From: CAG-791 sp002390025
GTDB lineage: Bacteria > Bacillota > Clostridia > Lachnospirales > Lachnospiraceae
NCBI GenBank assembly: GCA_946543465.1
Contig: CAMNLR010000160.1
Coordinates: 1 to 64,000, forward strand
DNA: 64,000 nt
Reading direction: 5' to 3'
The stretch's first letter is position 1. Every line of letters starts with the position of its first letter. The notes below the pieces were generated by a model. The model saw only the letters and a list, made by a program, of their open reading frames with translations. It had not been told where the DNA came from and made no database searches. Positions 17,646 through 26,281 of the stretch are shown one piece after another. A program made the position numbers and the translations under genes.

Positions 17646-19527
17646 AATTCTGAAAAAAAGAAAAATGCGTAAAAGGAACTATATTTTGACAGCTGTTCTG
17701 CTGGCGTGCATCTGCCTTCTGAGTGCCTGCGGCCCGGAGCCGGGAGCAGGAGAAGGCGCAGGACAGGATTCCGGCGCCATGTTCGGCGGAAAGCAGGGAA
17801 CCGGCGAGACAGCAAAGGCTGACAAGGATGACAGACCCGGCGATCCTCCCGTAGAAAATTCCGCGGAGGGCCTGACAGAAGAGACGGCGGCGGCAGATAC
17901 CGTGCCCGAATCGGATTCGGTCGGCATGGGCAGGACAGGTTCCCCGACAGCAGCTACTGCCGCTGCGGCAGAAGACGTCTTCGGCCGTCCCATGCAGGGC
18001 GAGATCACAGAGACAGATGACTCGACTCTGGAGGAGCTGCAGCTCTACCTCAATGAAGACAGCAGCTACGGTTTTCTGCTCTCCTCTTATGACATCCCGG
18101 AGGATATCGATCTGAACCAGGTCTTTTTTTCGGGAGCCGGATTTGCTCAGGAGAAGCTGACGGAAAAGGAAAAAGAACTTCTGCTGGACCGGATTCCCCA
18201 AAAGGAGATCCGGACACCGGTTGTAAAGGTGACGGATGAGCAGATCGAGGAACTGCTGAGCGCAAAAGCCGGCATCTCCTACGAGGATTCCAGATATCCC
18301 CTGACAGAGGAGCACGGCTGGGCGCGGATCCGCAGATACAATTCCTGGTATGCGCTGCGCGGCGATACAAACCGCAAATATATCCGGTGCACGGATGCCT
18401 GGCAGCAGGGAGATGTGTACATCGTCCATTATCAGCTGCTGACGCAGGCGCCCGGAGAGGAAAATGACGAGTCCGCTCTCTACCGGCCGACCTATGAGGT
18501 ACAGCTGGAAAAGAAGGGAGACGGTTACAGGTTCTGCTACAATATCGTCTGGACACAGAAGGACCTGATCGAGGCACAGTCCTACCGGGCGGAACTCAAG
18601 CCTGCAGGCGAGGTCTTTTTTGCCCCCTATTATCCGGATACGGACCGGGATGAGAAGGCGGATGTCACTTTTGTTCTTGAGAAGGACAGGGCGATCCTGG
18701 ATATCCTCTCCCCTGTGGAGAAGGGGAATATCCGGACAGACCTTGTTTTTGACGGTGTGGATGCCGTGGACTTCACAGATTATAACGGGGATGACTGTAC
18801 GGATATCCTGACGGTCTGCAGCTACACGCAGATCGGGGAGGACGGCAGAAAAACCGGAAGTCTGCGTGAAGCCAGGGTTTATACAGGTCAGGAGGAAGGG
18901 GTTCCCCTCCTTGACAGTGAGAAGACAGAGGCGGTCAACAGGGACGTCGAGGTCCTGAACATCACAAATATGACGGCTTATCTGACCGGGAAATCAGACG
19001 GCGCTGCAAAGACCTACAGCTCCTGGAAGGAGGCTTTCGCTGACCACATCAGGGGGATCGATGAGGATGAGTACGACGGCTTTGCATTGATCTACCTCAA
19101 TGATGACCGCACACCGGAACTGGTACAGGTCGGTGCGACGACGGCCAAGGGAGCGACGATCGTCGTCTACCGGAACGGCATGCTGGAAGAGACCTGGCTG
19201 AACCGCCGCGATTTCCAGTACCTGGAGTACGAAAATCTTCTCTACAGTCCTTCGGGCGTGGAGAATCTGCATTTTGACACGATCTACAGCATTACAGGCG
19301 GAGAACTGGGAATCTCCACACAGGGATATTACGGAAACAGCAGCCTGGCAAGAGTCCGGTTTGACAAAGACGGTAAGGAAGTCTGGGACTATTACTGGGA
19401 CGGCGGCGTGGTCTCGGAGAGCGGATACCGCGACGGGCTCAACTTTATTATCGACGTGTCCAGGGCAAAAACCTGCGACAAGGAGCATCTTCTGACAGCA
19501 GAACAACTGCTGGAGCAGCTCAAATGA
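17620..19527 (+). CDS. Lipoprotein with FG-GAP/VCBS-like repeats, function unknown
   Basis: 635 residues. The start is ATG 17620, with GGAGGA (17607-17612) 7 nt upstream, inside the end of the pseudouridine synthase gene. A basic n-region and hydrophobic stretch end in lipobox LLSAC (Cys about residue 37), so the mature protein should be lipid-anchored outside the cell. A long low-complexity linker (about residues 38-125) follows. The body contains acidic turn motifs such as YPDTDRDEKADV and DYNGDDCTDIL that resemble the Ca-binding loops of FG-GAP/VCBS repeats, and a related YDGFALIYLNDDRTPEL. No enzyme motif is recognised. It is the last gene before metF (22-nt gap). Confidence 0.75.
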   Translation: MRGSFIHHRILKKRKMRKRNYILTAVLLACICLLSACGPEPGAGEGAGQDSGAMFGGKQGTGETAKADKDDRPGDPPVENSAEGLTEETAAADTVPESDSVGMGRTGSPTAATAAAAEDVFGRPMQGEITETDDSTLEELQLYLNEDSSYGFLLSSYDIPEDIDLNQVFFSGAGFAQEKLTEKEKELLLDRIPQKEIRTPVVKVTDEQIEELLSAKAGISYEDSRYPLTEEHGWARIRRYNSWYALRGDTNRKYIRCTDAWQQGDVYIVHYQLLTQAPGEENDESALYRPTYEVQLEKKGDGYRFCYNIVWTQKDLIEAQSYRAELKPAGEVFFAPYYPDTDRDEKADVTFVLEKDRAILDILSPVEKGNIRTDLVFDGVDAVDFTDYNGDDCTDILTVCSYTQIGEDGRKTGSLREARVYTGQEEGVPLLDSEKTEAVNRDVEVLNITNMTAYLTGKSDGAAKTYSSWKEAFADHIRGIDEDEYDGFALIYLNDDRTPELVQVGATTAKGATIVVYRNGMLEETWLNRRDFQYLEYENLLYSPSGVENLHFDTIYSITGGELGISTQGYYGNSSLARVRFDKDGKEVWDYYWDGGVVSESGYRDGLNFIIDVSRAKTCDKEHLLTAEQLLEQLK

Positions 19528-19549
19528 GCGTCACAGAAAGGAAATTGAA

Positions 19550-20437
19550 ATGAGAATCATAGATATCCTGAATGAGAAGGATGTTACATTATCATTTGAG
19601 GTATTCCCGCCGAAGACAGAGGCAGGTATCTACACAGTTGAGCAGGCGACCGAGAAGATCGCCGCCCTCAGGCCCGATTTTATGAGCGTCACCTACGGCG
19701 CAGGCGGCGGAACCAGCAGACACACCACCAGGATCGCGGCGGATCTGCAGCAGAAATACGGCACCAATGTCCTGGCGCATCTGACCTGTGTCTCTTCTAC
19801 AAAAGAAACTGTCAGGAAGATGATCGACACCTACCGCGAGAACGGCATTGAAAATATCATGGCGCTCCGCGGAGATATTCCGGCAGAAGGAAGGACTGTA
19901 TTTGACTACAACCACGCCTCGGAGCTGATTTACGACATCAAGTCCATCGATGAAAATGTGTGTATCGGCGGCGCATGCTATCCCGAGGGTCATGTGGAAT
20001 GTGAGCGTCAGTCGGAGGATATTCTCCACCTGAAGGAAAAGGTGGAGGCCGGCTGCGATTTTCTGACGACCCAGATGTTTTTTGACAATTCCACCATGTA
20101 CAGCTTTTTGTACAGGATCCGGGAGGCGGGGATCGAAGTACCTGTCATCGCCGGCATCATGCCCATCACCAACCCGGGGCAGGTAAAACGAAGTGTTGCT
20201 CTCTCCGGAGCGACGATCCCCCAGCGCTTCAAGACCATGGTCGACCGCTTCGGCGACGACCCCCGCAGCATGAGGCAGGCAGGAGTCGTCTATGCGGCGG
20301 AACAGATCGTCGACCTGATCGCCAACGGGGTGGGACACATACATGTCTACACCATGAACAAGCCCGAGATCGCTGAAGGAATCCGCAACAGCCTCTCTGC
20401 ACTGTGGGGAGTCTCCGGAGATGCCCTCCTCGGCTGA
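19550..20437 (+). CDS. metF: 5,10-methylenetetrahydrofolate reductase
   Basis: 295 residues, the usual MetF length. A flavin enzyme that reduces 5,10-methylene-THF to 5-methyl-THF, the methyl donor for MetH. Family motifs include LSFEVFPPK at the N-terminus, SVTYGAGG, ALRGD, the DFLTTQMFFD block and AGIMPI. AAAGGAAA precedes the ATG. It is followed by an intrinsic terminator and then the MetH activation-domain and metH genes, so the whole methyl-transfer step of methionine synthesis is contiguous. Confidence 0.96.
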   Translation: MRIIDILNEKDVTLSFEVFPPKTEAGIYTVEQATEKIAALRPDFMSVTYGAGGGTSRHTTRIAADLQQKYGTNVLAHLTCVSSTKETVRKMIDTYRENGIENIMALRGDIPAEGRTVFDYNHASELIYDIKSIDENVCIGGACYPEGHVECERQSEDILHLKEKVEAGCDFLTTQMFFDNSTMYSFLYRIREAGIEVPVIAGIMPITNPGQVKRSVALSGATIPQRFKTMVDRFGDDPRSMRQAGVVYAAEQIVDLIANGVGHIHVYTMNKPEIAEGIRNSLSALWGVSGDALLG

Positions 20438-20456
20438 CCAACCTATGAATACGGAA

Positions 20457-20493
20457 GGTGTGACAGGGGATCTTTTACTGTCGCACCTTTTTT
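20457..20493 (+). terminator. Intrinsic terminator after metF
   Basis: GGTGTGACAG (20457-20466) pairs with CTGTCGCACC (20478-20487), with one G:T pair, and six T follow. metF is therefore at least partly separated from the metH unit. Confidence 0.85.
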
Positions 20494-20553
20494 GCACTAT
20501 CAGACCTGCGGACCGGTACAAACATCCTGTGACTGCATCGGAGAATACCGCCA

Positions 20554-20586
20554 ATTTCAAAGCTCTTGCAGTCAAGGCCTTGAAAT
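20554..20586 (+). repeat. 33-nt hairpin, copy 1 of an intergenic leader element
   Basis: ATTTCAA ... TTGAAAT arms enclose a CTTG-CAGT-CAAG inner hairpin. It is followed by GCCGGTTTCTCCCCGG. The same arms, spacing (33 nt) and right flank occur at 45530-45562 upstream of another gene. Confidence 0.7.
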
Positions 20587-20639
20587 GCCGGTTTCTCCCC
20601 GGCGCTGCTCCTGCGTGCGGCATGGTCGGAAAGGGAAAT

Positions 20640-21386
20640 ATGATCAAAATTGATAAAAAAGAAATATACCGCTATCTCGGCTATCGCAGACGTACCCCGG
20701 ACGCGGAAGTCATCCGCCTGGTCGACAGCTGCGTGGAGGATCTGCAGCGGGAGGTGACGCCCCGCTTTATATACCGGAAATATCCGGTGGAAAGTATCTA
20801 TACCATACCGGCCTCAGACCTGATGGCGGACGAAAACCTCTCCGGGGACAGGAAACCCGGAACAGTGACCAGGCGGCAGGAGGAGCCGCCGGTTCCCGTG
20901 CTGCGCATTGCCGGAATGGAGATCTGCAGCAAGAGCCTGGCCCGGAATCTGCGCGGATGTGAGAATGTCTACCTGATGGGGGCCACTCTGGGTCTGGGAC
21001 CGGACAGGCTGATCGCGCGGGCAAGTGTCACACATATGAGCCGGGCGGTTACCCTGCAGGCAGCTGCGGCAGCGATGATCGAGTCCTGGTGCGACGAGGT
21101 GAACCAGAGAATCATTCGCGAAGCGGCGGAAGAAGGATCCTACTGCAGACCCCGTTTTTCACCCGGCTACGGGGATTTTGCCCTTGAATTCCAGGAGGAT
21201 TTTTCGCAGATCCTGCGCCTGCAGAAGGAGATCGGCGTGTCGCTGACAGAGAGCCTTCTCATGATGCCCTCCAAATCGGTGACGGCCGTCATCGGTGTAA
21301 CAAGAGAGAAACAGGGTTGTGTCCTGCACGGCTGTGAGGTATGTGAAAAGGCGGCCGAGTGCGCCTTTTCCAGGAATGGAGATTGA
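20640..21386 (+). CDS. Free-standing MetH reactivation (activation) domain protein
   Basis: 248 residues, matching the C-terminal AdoMet-binding reactivation domain of cobalamin-dependent methionine synthase, here a separate gene. The signature RPRFSPGYGDF (AdoMet binding) is present, as is an MGATLGLGPD segment. In the family this domain reductively remethylates inactive cob(II)alamin using AdoMet. ATG 20640 is chosen because GGAAAGGG lies just upstream and the family start fits; open frame upstream has no family similarity. A Cys pair motif (CEVCEKAAEC) near the C-terminus could bind a metal or cluster, which is inference. metH starts 6 nt downstream. Confidence 0.9.
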   Translation: MIKIDKKEIYRYLGYRRRTPDAEVIRLVDSCVEDLQREVTPRFIYRKYPVESIYTIPASDLMADENLSGDRKPGTVTRRQEEPPVPVLRIAGMEICSKSLARNLRGCENVYLMGATLGLGPDRLIARASVTHMSRAVTLQAAAAAMIESWCDEVNQRIIREAAEEGSYCRPRFSPGYGDFALEFQEDFSQILRLQKEIGVSLTESLLMMPSKSVTAVIGVTREKQGCVLHGCEVCEKAAECAFSRNGD

Positions 21387-21392
21387 AGAGCT

Positions 21393-23993
21393 ATGGAAAA
21401 AGTAGTCAGAAGACCCCTTCTGCAGCGTCTGGGAAAAGAGTGGCTGTTTTTTGACGGGGGAACAGGGAGCATCCTGCAGGAAAAAGGACTGAAGGGAGGC
21501 GAACTGCCTGAGAGATGGAATCTGACACGGCCGGAGGATATCATCGATCTGCACTGCGGATATCTGCAGGCGGGCTGCGACATTTTCAACACCAATACCT
21601 TTGGGGCGAATGCCATCAAGTTCCCCGGTCCCGGCACAGGTGCGGGCGCAGAGGAGCACGGAGAGCTGCGCCTGATCGTTGAGACGGCGGTTGCTCTGGC
21701 AAAGGAGGCAAGGCGCCGCACAGGCAGGGAGGACGCCTATATTGCCCTGGATATCGGGCCCACGGGACGCCTTCTGCAGCCCCTCGGAGACCTTCCTTTC
21801 GAGGAGGCCGTGGAGATTTTCGGAGAAGTGGTGCGGATCGGCACCGCTGCGGGAGCGGACCTGGTGCTCATCGAGACTATGAGCGACGGATATGAATCAA
21901 AGGCAGCGGTTCTGGCGGCAAAGGAGAACTGTGACCTGCCTGTGCTGATCACCAATGTCTACGACAAGAGCGGAAAGCTTCTCACAGGCGGAACGGTGGA
22001 CTCCACAGTCGCCATGCTGGAGGGTCTGCGTGTGGACGGTCTGGGCGTCAACTGCGGCATGGGACCGGAGCAGATGATCCCCATCGTACAGAGGATGACG
22101 GAAGTTGCCTCTGTCCCCATCCTGGTCAATCCCAACGCGGGCCTGCCCAGGTCGGAAAACGGCAGGACGGTCTACGATGTGGATCCGGAGGCCTTCGCAG
22201 GCTGGATGAAAAAAATTGCAGCCATGGGCGTACAGGCCGTGGGCGGCTGCTGCGGCACAACGCCGGAACATATCCGCAGGACTGTGCAGGCAGTCAGAGG
22301 AACCAAAGCCGCAGACGAAAAAACCGCTGCAGGTGCAGAGGAAAAGCCCGCTGCCGGTGCAGGGGAAAAGCCCGGCGCAGAAGCAGGGGGGATCTGCGCG
22401 CAGACACCGGGAGAGCAGGGGGTGCCTTTTGTTCCCAATACACAGAAGCACCGCACAGTGGTCTCCTCCTTCTCCCGCGCTGTGGAGATCGGCAAAAAGC
22501 CGGTCATTATCGGAGAGCGGATCAATCCCACCGGCAAAAAGAAGTTTAAAGAGGCTCTGCGCGAAAACAATATAGAATACATCCTGGCGGAGGGACTCAA
22601 TCAGGAGGAGAGCGGCGCCCATATTCTGGATGTCAACGTGGGACTTCCGGAGATCGATGAACCTGAGATGATGGAGACAGTTGTCTGCAGACTCCAGAGC
22701 ATTCTGCCCCTGCCGCTGCAGATCGACACCTCAGACCCGATTGCCATGGAGCGCGGCATGCGCCTCTACAACGGCAAACCCATGGTCAATTCCGTGAACG
22801 GCAAAAAGGAGAGTATGGAGGCTGTCTTCCCCCTGGTCAGAAAATACGGGGGCGTAGTCGTGGGTCTGGTGCTGGATGAGGACGGGATTCCGGAGACAGC
22901 AGACGGCCGCATAGCGGTTGCGGAGAAGATCTATGAGACTGCGGACCGCTACGGTGTGCCCCGTGAGGACATTGTGATCGACGGCCTGGCAATGACCATC
23001 TCCTCTGACACCAGGAGCGCCCTGACGACCCTGGAGACCCTGCGCCGCGTGCGGGATGAACTGCACGGCCATACGATCCTGGGCGTCTCCAATATTTCCT
23101 TCGGTCTGCCGCAGAGAGCCATCATCAATGCACATTTTCTGACAATGGCCATGCAGATGGGACTCTCCTGTGCCATCATGAATCCCGGAAACGAGGATAT
23201 GATGTGCGCCTACCGCGCCTTCCTTGCTCTCTCAGACATGGATCCGCAGTGCATGGGCTATATCGAGGCCTACGCCAATGCACAGAGAATAACTGTCGCG
23301 ACAGCGCCGGCAGCCGTAACCGGGAGCGCTGCTGCGGAAACAGCGTCAGCCGGGTCCTCTCAGAATTCAGCCGGAATGACACTGGGCGACAGCATCCGCA
23401 GAGGCATGGCGGGGAGCGCGGCTGACGCCGCCAGAGTCCTCCTGGAAGCCGGAACGCCTGCTCTGAACCTCATCAATGAGGAACTGATCCCTGCCCTGGA
23501 CTTTGTCGGAAAGGGTTTTGAGAAGGGCACCATCTTCCTGCCCCAGCTTCTCATGAGCGCGGAGGCGGCCAAAGCGGCCTTTGAAGTGGTCAAAGAGACC
23601 ATGCAGGACGAAAAACAGGAGACCAAGGGCAGGATCATCCTGGCCACTGTCAAGGGAGACATCCACGATATCGGCAAGAACATCGTCAAGGTCATGCTGG
23701 AAAACTACAGCTTCGAGATCCTCGACCTGGGAAAGGATGTCGCACCGGAGACCATAGTGGAGACGGCGGTCCGCGAGAATATTTCTCTCGTGGGTCTCAG
23801 CGCTCTGATGACGACAACGGTCGTCAGCATGGAAGATACGATCCGCCTGCTCCGGGAGCAGAAGCCGGATACAAAGGTTGTGGTCGGCGGCGCTGTCATG
23901 ACGCAGGAATACGCCGATTCCATCGGCGCCGACTGCTATGCGCCGGACGCCATGGCAACCGTCCACTATGCCGAAGAGGTTTTCGGCAAATAA
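21393..23993 (+). CDS. metH: Cobalamin-dependent methionine synthase (without activation domain)
   Basis: 866 residues. Homocysteine-binding domain (about 1-300; zinc ligands in GVNCGMGP and GGCCGTTP), pterin/methyl-THF domain (about 360-625), cobalamin cap (about 655-740) and cobalamin-binding domain (740-866; DIHDIGKN supplies the lower-ligand His). E. coli MetH has about 1,230 residues including the reactivation domain, which is encoded here just upstream. Two Ala/Glu/Pro-rich linkers (about residues 305-360 and 630-660) separate the domains and contain repeats such as AGAEEKPAAGAGEKPGA. It converts homocysteine plus 5-methyl-THF to methionine in the cytoplasm. Confidence 0.95.
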   Translation: MEKVVRRPLLQRLGKEWLFFDGGTGSILQEKGLKGGELPERWNLTRPEDIIDLHCGYLQAGCDIFNTNTFGANAIKFPGPGTGAGAEEHGELRLIVETAVALAKEARRRTGREDAYIALDIGPTGRLLQPLGDLPFEEAVEIFGEVVRIGTAAGADLVLIETMSDGYESKAAVLAAKENCDLPVLITNVYDKSGKLLTGGTVDSTVAMLEGLRVDGLGVNCGMGPEQMIPIVQRMTEVASVPILVNPNAGLPRSENGRTVYDVDPEAFAGWMKKIAAMGVQAVGGCCGTTPEHIRRTVQAVRGTKAADEKTAAGAEEKPAAGAGEKPGAEAGGICAQTPGEQGVPFVPNTQKHRTVVSSFSRAVEIGKKPVIIGERINPTGKKKFKEALRENNIEYILAEGLNQEESGAHILDVNVGLPEIDEPEMMETVVCRLQSILPLPLQIDTSDPIAMERGMRLYNGKPMVNSVNGKKESMEAVFPLVRKYGGVVVGLVLDEDGIPETADGRIAVAEKIYETADRYGVPREDIVIDGLAMTISSDTRSALTTLETLRRVRDELHGHTILGVSNISFGLPQRAIINAHFLTMAMQMGLSCAIMNPGNEDMMCAYRAFLALSDMDPQCMGYIEAYANAQRITVATAPAAVTGSAAAETASAGSSQNSAGMTLGDSIRRGMAGSAADAARVLLEAGTPALNLINEELIPALDFVGKGFEKGTIFLPQLLMSAEAAKAAFEVVKETMQDEKQETKGRIILATVKGDIHDIGKNIVKVMLENYSFEILDLGKDVAPETIVETAVRENISLVGLSALMTTTVVSMEDTIRLLREQKPDTKVVVGGAVMTQEYADSIGADCYAPDAMATVHYAEEVFGK

Positions 23994-24033
23994 TTTGATT
24001 TAACGGATATAACAAGTCGTGAAAGGAGACTGT

Positions 24034-25380
24034 TTGGGAAAAAAATTTGAGAAAATGTTTAAGGAATATGCTGTCTCGCAGATGGGAAGGTGTGTGAAGA
24101 ATGATACGATTCCGGACGCGCTTTTCCAGCATTATGAGGTGAACCGGGGCCTGAGAGACCTCAACGGCAAGGGTGTCCTCACTGGCTTGACGAATATTTC
24201 GGAAATCATTTCCTTTGAGGAAAAAGACGGCAGGAGGATTCCGATTGACGGCCAGCTCTGGTACCGGGGATACACGGTGGAGCATCTGATCAAAATGTTT
24301 GCAGAAGACAGGTTCGCCTATGAAATACTGACTTACCTGCTCCTTTTCGGAGAGCTTCCGAATGATCAGGAAAAGAAAGATTTCATTGAGATCCTTGCAG
24401 GCGCCAGGGACCTTCCCACAAACTTTGTGCGCGACGTGATCATGAAGGCGCCGACCAAAGATGTCATGAACTCCATGACCCGAAGCATCCTGACACTGGC
24501 CTCCTATGATACCCGTGCCCAGCAGACGGATCTGGCCAATGTCATCCGCCAGAGTATCATGCTGATCGCGGCTTTCCCGATGCTGGCAATTTACGGCTAT
24601 CATGCTTATAATCATTATGAGAATATGGAGAGCATGTATATTCACAGGCCGGACCCGGAGCTTTCCACTGCGGAGAATATTCTGATGATGATGCGTCCCG
24701 ACCGGCAGTTCACAGAGACAGAAGCAAAGGTTCTCCAGGCGGCCCTGCTCCTGCATATGGAGCACGGCGGAGGAAATAACTCGACTTTCACCACAAGAGT
24801 GGTCACCTCCTCCGGCAGCGATACCTATGCGACGATCGCGGCAGCCATGTCTTCACTCAAAGGCCCCAGGCACGGCGGCGCCAACATCAAAGTCATGGAG
24901 ATGATGGAAAACATCCGCAAAAAAGTCAGTGACTGGAACGATGATGATGAGATTGATGCCTACCTGACCAAAATGCTGAAGGGCGTCGTCTTTGATCATC
25001 AGGGGCTGATCTACGGTATGGGACATGCGGTCTATTCGCTCTCGGATCCCCGTGAGCGCGTGTTCAAATCCTTTGTTGAACGCCTGAGTGTAGAGAAGGG
25101 GCGCGAGACAGATATGGCGCTCTACCAGAAGATCGAGGACATAGCCCCCAGGGTCATCGCCCGTGAGCGCAGGATTTACAAGGGTGTCAGCCCTAACGTC
25201 GACTTCTACAGCGGATTTGTCTACGATATGCTCGGCATCCCGGTGGAACTGTATACACCTATATTTGCCCTAGCCCGTATTACCGGCTGGAGCGCACACC
25301 GTCTTGAGGAGATCGTCGGAAGGGGCAAGATCCTTCGACCTGCTTACATGAGTGTTATGGAACGGATTGACGAAAAATAA
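24034..25380 (+). CDS. gltA: Citrate synthase
   Basis: 448 residues. Condenses acetyl-CoA and oxaloacetate. Catalytic regions are visible: HGGGNNSTFTTR (first active-site His), RHGGANIKVMEM and GMGHAVYSLSDPRERV (second His), followed by the conserved NVDFYSGF block near the C-terminus with its active-site Asp. TTG at 24034 is the likely start, with GGAG (24025-24028) 5 nt upstream; GTG 24019 overlaps that site and ATG 24055 is the alternative. The gene lies between metH and a metallo-hydrolase without a clear terminator. In an anaerobe it would feed the glutamate branch. Confidence 0.93.
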   Translation: MGKKFEKMFKEYAVSQMGRCVKNDTIPDALFQHYEVNRGLRDLNGKGVLTGLTNISEIISFEEKDGRRIPIDGQLWYRGYTVEHLIKMFAEDRFAYEILTYLLLFGELPNDQEKKDFIEILAGARDLPTNFVRDVIMKAPTKDVMNSMTRSILTLASYDTRAQQTDLANVIRQSIMLIAAFPMLAIYGYHAYNHYENMESMYIHRPDPELSTAENILMMMRPDRQFTETEAKVLQAALLLHMEHGGGNNSTFTTRVVTSSGSDTYATIAAAMSSLKGPRHGGANIKVMEMMENIRKKVSDWNDDDEIDAYLTKMLKGVVFDHQGLIYGMGHAVYSLSDPRERVFKSFVERLSVEKGRETDMALYQKIEDIAPRVIARERRIYKGVSPNVDFYSGFVYDMLGIPVELYTPIFALARITGWSAHRLEEIVGRGKILRPAYMSVMERIDEK

Positions 25381-25406
25381 GCGAGAGATCAATGACAGGA
25401 GGGAAT

Positions 25407-26042
25407 ATGGGAAAACTGAAGATTACCTGGCACGGACACAGCTGTTTTACACTGGAGGAAGGCGGCTATTCTATCGTTCTGGATCCCTTTGAAGACGGGG
25501 CTGTTCCCGGCATCGGAAACCTGCGCCTTGAAGCGGATCAGGTGCTCTGCAGCCATGAGCACTTCGACCACAACGCAGTGCAGTGCGTGAAGATCCGCGA
25601 CGGTGCGGCTTCGAAGAAAAACCCTTTCAGGATCACGGAAATTCACTCCTGGCACGACGACGCGGAGGGCACAAAGCGCGGCAGCAACACCATCCGCATC
25701 TATGACGACGGCGAGTACAGGATCGCGCACATGGGCGACATCGGCTGCATGCCGACTGCCGGGCAGAAGGAACTTCTCATGGGAATCGATGTCATGCTGA
25801 TGCCTGTCGGCGGATTTTTTACCATGGAGCCCGAAGATGTCTGCGCGCTGGTCGGGGAACTGAAGCCCCGCATGCTGGTGCCCATGCACTACAGGGGAAA
25901 AGGCTTCGGCTACGATGTGATCGCCCCTCTGGAAAAATACGCATCTCTCTGCGGCGGCCTGACGCAGCTTGAAAAGAGCGAGCTGTCCCTGCCGGAGGAT
26001 CTGCAGTCCGGCACAGTCGCCCTCAAGGTGCCTGTGGCATAA
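25407..26042 (+). CDS. MBL-fold metallo-hydrolase (UPF0173/L-ascorbate-lactonase-like)
   Basis: 211 residues. The metal-binding motif is SHEHFDHNAV (HxHxDH), with later ligands in HMGDIGCM and PMHYRGKGFGYDV. The compact single-domain architecture and N-terminus ITWHGHSCFTLEE match the UPF0173/UlaG-like branch of the metallo-beta-lactamase fold. The substrate is unknown. AGGAGGG lies 3 nt upstream of the ATG. It ends before a strong terminator and is probably the last gene of the unit that begins with the MetH activation domain. Confidence 0.85.
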   Translation: MGKLKITWHGHSCFTLEEGGYSIVLDPFEDGAVPGIGNLRLEADQVLCSHEHFDHNAVQCVKIRDGAASKKNPFRITEIHSWHDDAEGTKRGSNTIRIYDDGEYRIAHMGDIGCMPTAGQKELLMGIDVMLMPVGGFFTMEPEDVCALVGELKPRMLVPMHYRGKGFGYDVIAPLEKYASLCGGLTQLEKSELSLPEDLQSGTVALKVPVA

Positions 26043-26098
26043 GCCGGCAGAACAGAAAAATACAGACTTATACAGACTTATATGGATAATCAGAAAAG

Positions 26099-26125
26099 CA
26101 ACCGTCGAAAGGCGGTTGTTTTTTT
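26099..26125 (+). terminator. Intrinsic terminator
   Basis: CAACCG (26099-26104) pairs with CGGTTG (26113-26118), followed by a run of T. Confidence 0.85.
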
Positions 26126-26281
26126 GCTTTAAAAATTTTGGCTTTAAGTTTCAAATAAGGTTGCTCTGCTAAGATGTCCTCATGCACAGAGCAAGAGCAG
26201 TGCATGGAAAGCAGATTACCTGATTAGAACAGAGAATGCAGATTATAGAAAGATTGACCAGAAAAAAAGAAAGGCAATAAT

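Noticed and set aside
20494..20639. SAM or cobalamin riboswitch upstream of the metH unit
   Set aside because: I could not find the S-box core or a B12-box; the only structure seen is the 33-nt repeat hairpin.
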